Assembly (NCBI GenBank): GCA_964393525.1
Contig: CAYMTV010000019.1
Location: forward strand, 1-20,212
Length of the DNA stretch: 20,212 nucleotides
Direction of reading: 5' to 3'
From: CAYMTV01 sp964393525
GTDB taxonomy: Bacteria > Patescibacteriota > Microgenomatia > Daviesbacterales > UBA10151
The translations under genes were made by a program, and so were the position numbers. Below are positions 1 through 6,078 of this stretch, piece after piece; the stretch's first letter is position 1; the number at the start of each line of letters is the position of its first letter. Under the pieces are notes generated by a model that saw nothing but the letters and a program-made list of their open reading frames with translations, made no database searches and was not told the DNA's origin.

Positions 1-722
1 GCACTTCTAGAAAAGCTTAGGATTGCACTAAACGCCCCTAAAATTATGGTCAAATTTAAAAAAATTTTATCCGTTTGAGTTTGCTTATTTTTTGAAAATA
101 ATAGTAGCAACGGAATAACTATTACAATAAAAGCCCCCAAAACATTGGGGTGAGGAAAGGTGGCGTATGGTCTTAAAAATATTTGACCATACCAGTTGAA
201 ATTGGCAATCGATGGAGTTGAAATGGAAAAACTTCTTTCACCTAAAATCCAAAGTTCAACCGATCTGTTTAAAATAAATTGGGCAATTGCAATGGAAGAT
301 TCCATAAAAAGGGCAATCAAAAAACCCTGTCTTAACGCGCTCTTAATGTCTTCCAGCTTATGGCTTGAGATATAAAGACCAAAAAAACCTGCAACCAAAA
401 ACTGCTCCATCCGCACCAGTCCACCCCCCAGGTTATTGGCATTAAATAATGAAAGCGCCTGGGTTAGAAAAAAAAGCAAAAGGATTAGTAGCGCTTTACC
501 ATTAATTTTTGGTCTTTTAAAAGACCAGATTAAAAAAAGGACTACTACCAAAAAATTCCAAAAGTAGAAGGTGGGAGACAGGTAATCAATTTTTAGTGAA
601 TGGATATAGGAAAATTCCGGCCAGAAATGTTTTCCAAGTTGGGTGGGTAAAAAAATTAAGCAAAGAAAAAAAATTCTTTCTTCTAGGCGAGCTTTAAGGA
701 ATAACTTTTTAAGCAGGTTCAT
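1..722 (-). CDS. O-antigen ligase/polymerase-like membrane protein (3' part beyond window)
   Basis: The reading frame is open from an ATG at 722 to the window edge, giving 240 complete codons, so only the N-terminal part is seen. The protein is very hydrophobic, with membrane segments near residues 17-30, 52-68, 77-93, 106-120, 134-150, 193-209 and 221-236. The stretch RPYATFPHPNVLGAF (184-198) and the closing FSRS are the kind of signature seen at the start of the Wzy_C/O-antigen ligase domain. That family ligates or polymerises lipid-linked glycans at the outer face of the membrane, so a role in surface polysaccharide is inferred. No Shine-Dalgarno precedes the ATG; an extended -10 (TGGTATAAG) ends 7 bases before it, suggesting a leaderless message. 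The gene lies 34 bp downstream of the khpB stop. Confidence 0.72.
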   Translation of the reverse strand, partial: MNLLKKLFLKARLEERIFFLCLIFLPTQLGKHFWPEFSYIHSLKIDYLSPTFYFWNFLVVVLFLIWSFKRPKINGKALLILLLFFLTQALSLFNANNLGGGLVRMEQFLVAGFFGLYISSHKLEDIKSALRQGFLIALFMESSIAIAQFILNRSVELWILGERSFSISTPSIANFNWYGQIFLRPYATFPHPNVLGAFIVIVIPLLLLFSKNKQTQTDKIFLNLTIILGAFSAILSFSRS

Positions 723-748
723 GCGAAAACTTATACCATGAACTGCTT
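711..748. repeat. Inverted repeat spanning the promoter and start codon of the O-antigen ligase-like gene
   Basis: AAGCAGGTTCATG (711-723) is repeated inverted as CATGAACTGCTT (737-748), with one unpaired base and a 13-base loop. The right arm holds the TG and the loop holds the -10 hexamer of the minus-strand promoter; the left arm contains the start codon. No T-run follows on either strand, so it looks more like an operator or a start-codon hairpin than a terminator. Confidence 0.6.
730..738 (-). promoter_or_regulatory. Extended -10 promoter element for the O-antigen ligase-like gene
   Basis: On the minus strand the sequence reads TGGTATAAG, a TGn extended -10 with five of six consensus bases in the hexamer. 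No good -35 is seen. Seven bases separate the hexamer from the ATG, so transcription would start at or next to the start codon. Confidence 0.45.
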
Positions 749-756
749 AATTTATG

Positions 757-1209
757 CTACTTGGAGTTTTGCTCAGGTGAAATGACGATACGTCGATCGA
801 TCCCTTCGCCTGTACTTTCGGATTTAACTCCCGGTGTGCCTTGGATAGTCATATGGACAATTCTTCTTTGCCAGGAAGGCATGGGAGTAAGCTCCATCGG
901 CTCTTTTTGATCAATTACTTTCTGGGCCCATTCTCTTGCCTGGTGCGCTAACTCCTCTTCTCTGCCTTTGCGCCAGTTGGCAACATCAATGATCACCCTT
1001 TTGCTCTCCTCAACCTGTCTTGACACTATCTGGTTTACCAAAAGCTGGAGAGCGGCCAGGGTTTGTCCTTGAGCACCGATTAGCCTGCCGGCATCCTGAG
1101 TCTCAATTGAAACAAAAACTCCATCTTCCGATTCTTCGGTTTCAAACGAGCCCTCAAGAGCCAAAAAACCTAATATATTTTCTAAAACTTCTGATACTTT
1201 TGCTTCCAC
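757..1209 (-). CDS. khpB: KhpB/Jag-type RNA-binding protein (KH-R3H)
   Basis: This 150-residue protein has a KH domain with GRLIGAQGQTL (41-51, the GxxG loop at 45-48). It is followed by an R3H domain with RRIVH (115-119) and the closing EGIDRRIVISP. KhpB (Jag/EloR) binds RNA and in Firmicutes influences cell-wall and division regulation; it typically lies after yidC, as here. The N-terminal Jag_N domain of many homologues is absent, leaving only the KH-R3H core. The start is GTG at 1209, supported by an excellent AAGGAGGA site (1219-1226) nine bases upstream. It is separated from yidC by 138 bp, more than other gaps in this cluster, so it may have its own promoter. Confidence 0.9.
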   Translation of the reverse strand: MEAKVSEVLENILGFLALEGSFETEESEDGVFVSIETQDAGRLIGAQGQTLAALQLLVNQIVSRQVEESKRVIIDVANWRKGREEELAHQAREWAQKVIDQKEPMELTPMPSWQRRIVHMTIQGTPGVKSESTGEGIDRRIVISPEQNSK

Positions 1210-1269
1210 GTTTTTAAATCCTCCTTAAAATATAAAATCCTTACGATTTAAAAAGGCAAGATTCTTTGA

Positions 1270-1302
1270 GTATTGTGTCAAAATATCTAACTGACACAAT
1301 AC
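1270..1302. repeat. Perfect 11-bp inverted repeat between yidC and khpB
   Basis: GTATTGTGTCA (1270-1280) and TGACACAATAC (1292-1302) are perfect inverted repeats around an 11-base AT-rich loop. No T-run follows on the minus strand, so an intrinsic terminator is not supported. It could be a two-fold operator or an mRNA stem upstream of khpB. Outer half-matches AAAATCC (1235-1241) and GGATTTT (1331-1337) could extend a larger fold. Confidence 0.65.
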
Positions 1303-1347
1303 GAAAAGGTCCTTATATTTATCTTTACGGATTTTGACATATGAATA

Positions 1348-2184
1348 TTATTTTTTCAAGCCCAATTTCTCAACCCAGGGGGCAAGCCCACCCCAACCGG
1401 ATACAAAATACTGCTGAATGATTCCCATTATAGTTAGGCTTAGATAAAATAAGGAGACCCCAATGGGTAAAATTAAGGCAAAATATCCGATCATAATCGG
1501 CATCAAAACCATCATCTGACTCTGCATGGCTGTTTGCATATCTTCTGCCTGAGCTTTTTCCTTTTTCTCCTTGGGGGAATCTGAAGGATAGGGCTTAACC
1601 GGCTTTGGCATCATCATTCGGGATTGGATAAATTGCAAAACAACTGTGAGGATTGGAACAATCAAAACAAACATTCCGATTCTGCCAAAATCAATCGGTT
1701 TATCGGCAATATTTAAGCCTAAAAAAATTGGATCAGGTTGGACCTTAAGATGCCAAGCCGCGTTATAAAGCGCCTCATTTACTCTTGTTATCCCTTGGGA
1801 TCCGGCAAACAGGCTGCTAATAACCTGATAAATCGCAATAAAAAAGGGGATTTGCAAAAGAGTAGGCAAGCACCCCCCGGCAGGATTAACTCCATGCTCT
1901 TTATATAAACTCATCTGTGCCTGATAGAGAGCGGTTTTGTCATCTTTGTGTTTGAGCTTTAACTCATCCAGTTTAGGTTTTAAATCGGAGATCTTTTTGG
2001 CGGATTTTAACTGGGAACCCATTAATGGCCAAAGAACAAGCCTAATCAAAAATGTGAGGATTATAATTGACAGTCCAAAAGCGCCGGGAATTGACAGCTG
2101 CTCAAGAGACCTTATGATAAGAACCAAAAGATTTACGGTTGGCTGGAAAAATAAAGTATTAAACAAATCCCCAATCACCGGCAT
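1348..2184 (-). CDS. yidC: Membrane protein insertase YidC/Oxa1 family
   Basis: YidC inserts and folds membrane proteins, alone or with Sec. This 278-residue protein is of the short Gram-positive/Oxa1 type without the large periplasmic domain. The first core helix contains the hydrophilic-groove arginine (R48 in TFLIRLVLWPL). A charged cytoplasmic hairpin follows (about 58-98), then the conserved NPAGGCLPTLLQIPFFIAIY (100-119), and further helices near 171-187, 226-245 and 247-262. No signal-peptide lipobox is visible. The ATG at 2184 follows an AAGGAG site and overlaps the end of yidD by 10 bases, indicating translational coupling. The YidD-YidC order is the usual one next to dnaA. Confidence 0.95.
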   Translation of the reverse strand: MPVIGDLFNTLFFQPTVNLLVLIIRSLEQLSIPGAFGLSIIILTFLIRLVLWPLMGSQLKSAKKISDLKPKLDELKLKHKDDKTALYQAQMSLYKEHGVNPAGGCLPTLLQIPFFIAIYQVISSLFAGSQGITRVNEALYNAAWHLKVQPDPIFLGLNIADKPIDFGRIGMFVLIVPILTVVLQFIQSRMMMPKPVKPYPSDSPKEKKEKAQAEDMQTAMQSQMMVLMPIMIGYFALILPIGVSLFYLSLTIMGIIQQYFVSGWGGLAPWVEKLGLKK

Positions 2185-2375
2185 GAAATAATTCTCCTTA
2201 TCCCCATTAAACTTCCTTTAAGAAAACCGTGCTCAATTATGGCTTTTTTGGTATATTCGGAGCAGCTTACAGGATAACGGCATGCTCCGCCAATCGAAAA
2301 GACCCCGAATACTCCGCGGTCAAAAGAAAGATACCTTTGGTAAAAATTAATTATTAGTAAAGCCAGTTTGGACAT
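2175..2375 (-). CDS. yidD: Membrane protein insertion efficiency factor YidD
   Basis: YidD is a small membrane-associated protein thought to assist YidC-dependent insertion. The 66-residue protein carries the family signature CRYPVSCSEYTKKAIIEHG (about 32-50), with its paired cysteines, and GSLMGIRRIISC near the end. It stops right after ISCR, so the short proline-rich tail found in longer homologues is missing. It overlaps rnpA by 29 bases upstream and yidC by 10 bases downstream, so three genes are translationally linked. Confidence 0.92.
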   Translation of the reverse strand: MSKLALLIINFYQRYLSFDRGVFGVFSIGGACRYPVSCSEYTKKAIIEHGFLKGSLMGIRRIISCR

Positions 2376-2682
2376 TTTTTAAATCTTGGGCGAGCAAGTC
2401 AGTAGTTTTATCCAAAATTCCCGCTTTAGGCATGATAACTAAATTGAGATTTTTTGGCAAGCTCGGGTAGATACTCAAGATTGCCTGATAAGCTGCTCTT
2501 CTTGCCTGATTTCTTTCATGAGCTTTTTTATATAAACTACCTGAAATTGCTACCCCTATAAGTGGTTTTGTGTTAGTGCCGCTTTTAAAAAAGACTTTAA
2601 AAAAGGCGCTTTCTTTCTTCTTGCCTGATGCCACCCATTTAAAACTCTTCTTTAAATTCAGTCTTCGGGATTTTGGGAGCAT
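2347..2682 (-). CDS. rnpA: Ribonuclease P protein component
   Basis: RnpA binds the RNase P RNA and helps it recognise the 5' leader of pre-tRNA. The 111-residue basic protein matches the family in length. It begins with LPKSRRL, has the central strand FFKVFFKS, and carries the RNR-type helix motif HERNQARRAAYQAI, a diverged form of the usual NRxKRxxRE. The ATG at 2682 shares one base with the TGA of rpmH (TGATG), the standard rpmH-rnpA coupling. A TTG three bases further upstream is possible but less likely. The 3' end encodes part of yidD in another frame. Confidence 0.93.
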   Translation of the reverse strand: MLPKSRRLNLKKSFKWVASGKKKESAFFKVFFKSGTNTKPLIGVAISGSLYKKAHERNQARRAAYQAILSIYPSLPKNLNLVIMPKAGILDKTTDLLAQDLKNVQTGFTNN

Positions 2683-2822
2683 CAAATAGAAAGCCTTACT
2701 CTGCCTGTCTCTCTTCTTCTTTTTAAAACCTTTTTTCCACCCGCAGTCTTCATTCTGGTTAAGAATCCGTGCTTTCTAACTCTTTTTAACTTCTTTGGCT
2801 GATACGTTCTTTTGGTACTCAT
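2682..2822 (-). CDS. rpmH: 50S ribosomal protein L34
   Basis: This short gene encodes a 46-residue very basic protein beginning MSTKRTYQPKKLKRVRKHGF and ending in RRRETGRVRLSI, which is the L34 pattern (normally 44-47 residues). L34 is part of the large ribosomal subunit. It is first in the rpmH-rnpA-yidD-yidC cluster and its TGA overlaps the rnpA ATG. There is no Shine-Dalgarno before its ATG; the promoter -10 ends six bases upstream, implying a leaderless mRNA. Confidence 0.96.
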   Translation of the reverse strand: MSTKRTYQPKKLKRVRKHGFLTRMKTAGGKKVLKRRRETGRVRLSI

Positions 2823-2828
2823 AGCCAA

Positions 2829-2857
2829 AGTATACCCATTCTTAAAATAAATTGCAA
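2829..2857 (-). promoter_or_regulatory. Promoter of the rpmH operon
   Basis: On the minus strand, TTGCAA (2852-2857) and TATACT (2829-2834) are separated by exactly 17 bp, a strong sigma-70-type promoter. The -10 is six bases from the rpmH ATG, so the transcript should begin at or beside the start codon. Confidence 0.75.
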
Positions 2858-2903
2858 AACTAAAGTTTTCAAACTTGATACACTAATTAACAGTTTCAAC
2901 ATC

Positions 2904-2932
2904 TTTACTGTGTACAAGTTATCCACTAATAT
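2904..2932 (+). promoter_or_regulatory. Possible dnaA promoter overlapping a DnaA box
   Basis: TTTACT (2904-2909) and TAATAT (2927-2932) are 17 bp apart, each with four of six consensus bases. The DnaA-box sequence TTATCCACT (2919-2927) lies between them and touches the -10, so binding of DnaA could repress its own gene. No Shine-Dalgarno is present before the dnaA ATG at 2957. Confidence 0.4.
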
Positions 2933-2956
2933 CCTCTAACACCCCTGCATCTTTCT

Positions 2957-4297
2957 ATGGATTCTGAAAAAGCTTGGCAAAAGATATTAAGTTTAATTAA
3001 AGAACAGGTTTCAGGATATAATTTTAGAGTCTGGTTTTCCCAAAGCAAATTAAGCAGTCTTGACGATCACCTCCTGGAGATAGCAGTTCCCTCAGCTTTT
3101 ATTAAGGGCCAATTAATAAACAGGTACGAGAAGCTCCTTACGGATTCTGTGGCAAAAGCTTTGGGGAAAAATCTAAAGATAAATTACATCATTGATTCGT
3201 CTTTAGGCCTAAAAACACCTCCTGCTGAGCAAGAGGAAGACCTGTTCCACCTAGGTGATACAAAAAGCCCTTTATTGCAAACCACTCTGAATTCAAAATA
3301 TACATTAGAAAATTTTGTTGTAGGGTTAACCAACAACTTAGCTTATGCAGCATCTCAGGCAGTTGTCCAAAATCCGGGAACTTCATATAACCCGCTATTT
3401 ATATATGGACCCTCAGGCGTTGGGAAAACACACCTAATGCAGGCAATCGGCAATTCATTAATTAACAAAAATCCTTATTTAAAGATCATTTATGCTCCGT
3501 CTGAAAGATTTATGAATGACTTTGTTGATTCAATCCAAACCAAAACCACAGGAGCTTTCAGGCAAAAATACCGCTCCTGTGACATACTTTTAATAGATGA
3601 CATCCAATTTATATCCGGCAAAGATTCAACCCAGGAGGAGTTTTTTCATGCCTATAACGATCTTCACTCTAAAAACTCCCAGCTAATATTTACCTCGGAC
3701 AGACCTCCCGCTGAAATCCAAAAACTCGAGAGCCGCCTGCTTTCCCGTTTCCAAGGCGGTTTAATGGTTGATGTTCAGCTCCCGGATTTTGACACCAGAG
3801 TAGCTATTTTAAGGGCTAAGCTTAAGGAAAAAGGTGAAACAGTTAAGGAGGACATCCTTAAGCTTATCGCTGAAGCTGTCCCCTCAAATACCAGAGAGCT
3901 TGAGGGAAAACTTGTCCAGCTTCTCCAAATGAGTAAGCTTTCAAACCAGCCCCCAAGCATAGAACTGGTTCAAAAAATCTTAGGCGCCCAGCAGTCTCCT
4001 AAAAGACAACTACTGGATTATAAAAAGGTTTTATCTGCTATAAACAACTACTTTAATTTAAAACTGTCAGATCTGATCGGTCCAAGACGCCAAAAAGAAC
4101 TTGTACTGCCAAGGCAAATCGCGATGTATTTAATGTATCAGGAGTGCAGGATCCCTATGGAAAAAATCGGTCAGGTTCTTGGGGGAAGAGACCATACAAC
4201 GGTTTTGCATGGGATAGAAAAAATTAAGGCTGCTATCTCAAGAGATAGAGAGGTTCAACGCCTAGTAATTGAGGTTAGACAACAACTCACTTCTTAA
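2957..4297 (+). CDS. dnaA: Chromosomal replication initiator DnaA
   Basis: DnaA binds origin boxes, melts the origin and recruits the replicative helicase. At 446 residues it is of normal length with a short linker. Domain I spans about 1-75. The AAA+ core has Walker A GPSGVGKTH (151-159), Walker B LLIDDIQF (211-218), sensor 1 FTSDRPP (245-251) and an arginine-rich ESRLLSRFQGG (258-268). Domain IV has the DNA-binding signature GGRDHTTVLH (409-418). The ATG at 2957 gives the correct N-terminus. It is divergent from rpmH, and DnaA-box-like sequences lie just before it and begin immediately after its stop. Confidence 0.98.
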   Translation: MDSEKAWQKILSLIKEQVSGYNFRVWFSQSKLSSLDDHLLEIAVPSAFIKGQLINRYEKLLTDSVAKALGKNLKINYIIDSSLGLKTPPAEQEEDLFHLGDTKSPLLQTTLNSKYTLENFVVGLTNNLAYAASQAVVQNPGTSYNPLFIYGPSGVGKTHLMQAIGNSLINKNPYLKIIYAPSERFMNDFVDSIQTKTTGAFRQKYRSCDILLIDDIQFISGKDSTQEEFFHAYNDLHSKNSQLIFTSDRPPAEIQKLESRLLSRFQGGLMVDVQLPDFDTRVAILRAKLKEKGETVKEDILKLIAEAVPSNTRELEGKLVQLLQMSKLSNQPPSIELVQKILGAQQSPKRQLLDYKKVLSAINNYFNLKLSDLIGPRRQKELVLPRQIAMYLMYQECRIPMEKIGQVLGGRDHTTVLHGIEKIKAAISRDREVQRLVIEVRQQLTS

Positions 4298-4507
4298 TTA
4301 TCCACCAGTTATCCACAACTTATCCACTAACTTTTCAACAATAACTTGTTTGTTTTCAACACGAAACCATCCCGAAAGTTAAACCAAAATTTTTTACTTT
4401 TTCAACAAATCCACTTTCTCTATAAATAGAACTACTAATTTAAATAATTATATGAATTAATCTTTCTAAAATGTGGACAAGTAGTATAATAGTTAAACTC
4501 TTTTGCG
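4298..4507. other. Probable replication origin (oriC): DnaA boxes and AT-rich region
   Basis: Directly after the dnaA stop lie TTATCCACC (4298-4306), TTATCCACA (4309-4317) and TTATCCACT (4320-4328), spaced exactly 11 bp start to start and on the same face of the helix. Three copies of TTTTCAACA (4332-4340, 4353-4361, 4399-4407) follow, each one mismatch from the DnaA-box consensus. An inverted one-mismatch site TGTGGACAA is at 4471-4479. A very AT-rich stretch (about 4387-4470) would serve as unwinding element, with CTACTA (TAGTAG on the other strand, DnaA-trio-like) near 4431. Genes on both sides point away from this region. Origin function is inferred. Confidence 0.75.
4485..4490 (+). promoter_or_regulatory. 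Candidate -10 element for the nuclease-dnaN operon
   Basis: A perfect TATAAT lies 17 bases before the ATG at 4508. The expected -35 position (about 4462-4467, CTTTCT) is poor. A transcript from it would have a roughly 10-base leader without a Shine-Dalgarno. Confidence 0.4.
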
Positions 4508-4963
4508 ATGGAACTAAACTGGATTGTAGTTGGATTTATTATACTTGGTCTTTTTATTGCTTACCTTATTGGCAGACTTCAGTCAAAACCAAAGATAGGG
4601 GATATCCCTCAAGATTTTATAGATCTCTACAGGCAAGTTGATGGACTGCCTTTAAAGGTATTACAAACCATTCAAGGCTCAATAAACCCTCAAAAAGGCA
4701 AGATGGCAGAGCTTTTAACCTATGCAGAGTTAAGGTATGATTACGACCGGATTATCCCCTTAGGCTTTCCCGTTGATTTTATTGGAATAAAAAATAACGA
4801 GCGGATCGATTTTATCGAAGTTAAATCCGGTACAGCCTATATCTTGACAGATGAGGAAAAACACATTAAAAACCTAATAGCCCATGGAAGAGTTAATTTC
4901 AGGTTGATAAAAGTGACCGAAGAGGAAATCGACAAATTCATTACTGCCCGGAAAGAATCTTAA
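4508..4963 (+). CDS. Membrane-anchored Holliday-junction-resolvase-related endonuclease
   Basis: The 151-residue protein begins with one membrane helix (about 5-22), followed by a cytoplasmic nuclease-like domain. PD-(D/E)xK features are visible: KGKMAE (63-68, possible E68), GFPVDFIGI with D90, and DFIEVKSG with E104 and K106. This resembles the Endonuc_Holl family (Holliday-junction-resolvase-related, PF10107-like), recognised from memory rather than by search. Family members are predicted to cut branched DNA, though activity is unproven. It lies between dnaA and dnaN, where most bacteria have no gene. Its TAA shares a base with the dnaN ATG (TAATG), so the two are coupled. No Shine-Dalgarno precedes the ATG. 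Confidence 0.72.
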   Translation: MELNWIVVGFIILGLFIAYLIGRLQSKPKIGDIPQDFIDLYRQVDGLPLKVLQTIQGSINPQKGKMAELLTYAELRYDYDRIIPLGFPVDFIGIKNNERIDFIEVKSGTAYILTDEEKHIKNLIAHGRVNFRLIKVTEEEIDKFITARKES

Positions 4964-6075
4964 TGAAAATATCCATACTACAACAAGACCTGTTACCCGC
5001 CTTACAAGCAGTAGCCAGGTCTACCGGAGGGAAAAATCTGCCGGTTTTGGCAAATATCTTGCTCCAAACCGGAAATGGAAAGATTAAATTGTCGGCTACC
5101 AATCTTGAAATCGGGGTAGTAAAAAGTGTTAACGCCAAAGTTTTAGAGGAAGGCGAAATAACTGTGCCGGCAAGAGTTTTTCTGGAAGTTGTCTCGTCTC
5201 TCGCGGAAGAAGAACTAGAAGTCGAATCTCAGGGTGAGCAAATTAAAGTGTCCGCTAAAAAGTTTAACGCCAAAATTAATGGGATTGGAGCAAACGAGTT
5301 TCCGCCAATTCCGCTTTCTTCTGAAAAAGGAGTTTTTATTTTAGGGGACGTTTTAAAGACAGGTTTACCGGAAGTGACTTTTGCTGCAGCCAATGACGAA
5401 GGTAGGCCGGTATTGACCGGAATTTTAACCCAGATTAAGGAAGGTTTGTTGGAGCTTGTGGCAACTGATGGTTTTAGGCTGGCGCATAAAACCGCTAACC
5501 TTGAGTCATCCGAGGAAGTGAAGTTTAGCGCACTTATCCCAAGGCGGACGTTTGAGGAAGTTGTCAGGCTGATTTCCGAGGAATTGGGCAAGGAAGGTGA
5601 TAAGGTCGAACTTTCAACCTCGGAGAATCAAAATCAGGTTATATTTAAAATCGGCCAAGCCCAAGTTTCATCCAGGCTGATAGAGGGACAGTTTCCGGCC
5701 TGGGAAAAGATAATTCCAAAGTCTTTTCAGAATCGAACAGTAGTAGATCGGATGGAACTGTTAAAAGCCGTTAAACTTGCTTCTGTTTTTGCAAAAGACG
5801 CCTCAAATATTGTAAAAATCGAAACCGGAAAAGATACGATTAAGCTTAGGTCTGAAACAAAAGAGATTGGGGGACAAGAGGCCGAAGTAGAGGCGCAGGT
5901 GGAAGGTGAAGAAATCACGATTGCATTTAACAATAAATTCTTAACAGACGCTTTATCTGCAATACCGACCTCACAGATAAGCATTGAATTCTCCGGCAAC
6001 CTTTCTCCGGCCTTAATCAAGCCCGTCGGGCAGGAAGGTTTGGACTACGTGGTGATGCCAATTAGGCTAAGCTAA
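4963..6075 (+). CDS. dnaN: DNA polymerase III subunit beta (sliding clamp)
   Basis: The beta clamp forms a dimeric ring that holds polymerase III and other repair factors on DNA. The 370-residue length matches the three-domain family. Visible marks are the N-terminal MKISILQQDLLPALQ, NLPVLANILL (25-34), TDGFRLA (168-174, the conserved ADGFRLA loop) and the C-terminal YVVMPIRLS that forms part of the partner-binding cleft. Its ATG overlaps the stop of the upstream nuclease gene by one base. It ends only 3 bp before the convergent glycosyltransferase gene, with no hairpin terminator between them. Confidence 0.97.
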   Translation: MKISILQQDLLPALQAVARSTGGKNLPVLANILLQTGNGKIKLSATNLEIGVVKSVNAKVLEEGEITVPARVFLEVVSSLAEEELEVESQGEQIKVSAKKFNAKINGIGANEFPPIPLSSEKGVFILGDVLKTGLPEVTFAAANDEGRPVLTGILTQIKEGLLELVATDGFRLAHKTANLESSEEVKFSALIPRRTFEEVVRLISEELGKEGDKVELSTSENQNQVIFKIGQAQVSSRLIEGQFPAWEKIIPKSFQNRTVVDRMELLKAVKLASVFAKDASNIVKIETGKDTIKLRSETKEIGGQEAEVEAQVEGEEITIAFNNKFLTDALSAIPTSQISIEFSGNLSPALIKPVGQEGLDYVVMPIRLS

Positions 6076-6078
6076 GAG

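Noticed and set aside
1210..1347. Small structured RNA gene between yidC and khpB
   Set aside because: Apart from the 11-bp stem, no known RNA pattern or clear promoter was found.
2683..2685. TTG start for rnpA
   Set aside because: The ATG immediately after gives the standard TGATG coupling with rpmH.
4332..4407. TTTTCAACA repeats as a CRISPR or iteron array
   Set aside because: The units are only 9 bases with uneven spacing of 21 and 46; they fit degenerate DnaA boxes next to true ones better.
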